Of a DNA stretch of 6,762 nucleotides, positions 6,305 through 6,762 are shown one piece after another. The notes under the pieces were generated by a model, which was given only the letters and a program-made list of their open reading frames with translations, had not been told where the DNA came from and made no database searches. A program made the translations under genes and the position numbers. The DNA is taken from positions 54,636 through 61,397 of the forward strand of contig PBUX01000034.1 in NCBI GenBank assembly GCA_002728565.1. Reading direction: 5' to 3'. How positions within the stretch are numbered: the first letter of the stretch is position 1; every line of letters starts with the position of its first letter. The DNA is from Methanobacteriota archaeon. GTDB lineage: Archaea > Thermoplasmatota > Poseidoniia > Poseidoniales > Thalassarchaeaceae.

Positions 6305-6762
6305 ATGCAACCCCGCTTGGTCATCCTCTCCAGAGGACCCGAACTGTACAGTACCCGGCGTCTCGCCACCGAAGCAGAGAACTCTGGTTGGGCCGTACAG
6401 ATACTTGACCCCCTATCGCTTTCTGTGGTAGTAGAGGACAATGGCGGGAAGATATACCACAGGGGCTGGCAGGTGGAGTGCGAGGCAGTCCTTCCAAGGA
6501 TTGGATACTCAATTACCAGACGCGGAGTCGCTATTGTAAGACAATTCGAACAGATGGGGGTTTTGGTGCTTAACAAGAGCCTACCGATCCTTAGGAGTCG
6601 AGACAAGCTAATTGCTTGTCAAATGCTTTCCGAAATGCGAGTCCCTGTGCCAATTACTGCTCAAGTAGGGGCGTGGGAAGACGCTGACAGAGCGGTTAGG
6701 AGGGTCGGAGGGGCGCCTTGCGTTGTCAAGTCAACCGAGGGAACACACGGCTCCGGCGTTTT
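6305..6762 (+). CDS. rimK: RimK-type ATP-grasp glutamate ligase, N-terminal half
   Basis: The frame runs off the window end after 152 codons, about half of a usual RimK (~300 residues). RimK enzymes use ATP to add glutamate to the C-terminus of ribosomal protein S6 in E. coli; archaeal relatives add glutamate to cofactors (MptN, CofF) or act in lysine biosynthesis (LysX). The visible part follows E. coli RimK nearly colinearly as I recall it. VILSRGPELYSTRRL at 6-20 and ILDPLS at 33-38 form the N-terminal domain. LPRIGYSIT is at 63-71, and RQFEQMG through LNKS at 79-92. SRDKL at 98-102 and GGAPCVVK at 135-142 carry the nucleotide-binding lysines (K101, K142). EGTHGSGV at 145-152 begins the glycine-rich ATP loop. 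ATG 6305 aligns with the family start; TTG 6275 would add ten unlikely residues. The acceptor substrate cannot be told from this half. Confidence 0.9.
   Translation, partial: MQPRLVILSRGPELYSTRRLATEAENSGWAVQILDPLSLSVVVEDNGGKIYHRGWQVECEAVLPRIGYSITRRGVAIVRQFEQMGVLVLNKSLPILRSRDKLIACQMLSEMRVPVPITAQVGAWEDADRAVRRVGGAPCVVKSTEGTHGSGV

Noticed and set aside
6262..6606. 114-codon minus-strand open frame opposite rimK
   Set aside because: The plus strand encodes an unmistakable RimK N-terminus over the same bases.

Overview
The window looks like a chromosomal fragment of an uncultured marine archaeon, most plausibly Marine Group II (Candidatus Poseidoniales) or a relative in Thermoplasmatota. This is an inference from gene style, not a marker gene. 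The supporting traits are very acidic proteins, a SAP-domain single-pass membrane protein, surface proteins with C-terminal membrane anchors, a cupredoxin lipoprotein, compact packing with GTGA overlaps, and AT-rich TATA-like boxes rather than clear bacterial -35/-10 promoters. No rRNA, tRNA, CRISPR array, insertion sequence or integrase is visible. There is no gene-free stretch over 300 bases.

Plus strand, 1-2061: (i) the 3' end of a surface protein with a C-terminal hydrophobic anchor; (ii) an FMN nitroreductase-fold enzyme that closely matches iodotyrosine deiodinase, including the E/Y/K substrate-lid residues, starting with a GTGA overlap; (iii) a 365-residue lipoprotein made of two small modules, each followed by a collagen-like Gly-X-Y block, and ending in a cupredoxin domain with a full H/C/H/M type 1 copper ligand set. 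The second collagen block contains a nearly perfect 45-bp tandem repeat.

Minus strand, 6168-2081, in transcription order: a ~701-residue protein with an N-terminal SAP DNA-binding motif, an acidic linker, one membrane helix and a ~540-residue outer domain; then an orphan ParA/Soj-type ATPase with an acidic N-terminal extension; then a ten-helix EamA/DMT transporter at an almost overlapping junction. A perfect 7-bp inverted repeat with oligo-T runs lies between the SAP gene and parA. The plus and minus blocks converge at about 2062-2080.

Plus strand, 6305-6762: the N-terminal half of a RimK-type ATP-grasp glutamate ligase, divergent from the SAP gene across a ~136-bp promoter region and cut by the window end.

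The most interesting idea is that the SAP/membrane protein and ParA form a membrane-anchored nucleoid-tethering or segregation pair without ParB. The other leads are an archaeal iodotyrosine-deiodinase-like enzyme and the collagen-stalked copper lipoprotein. None is proven by sequence alone.
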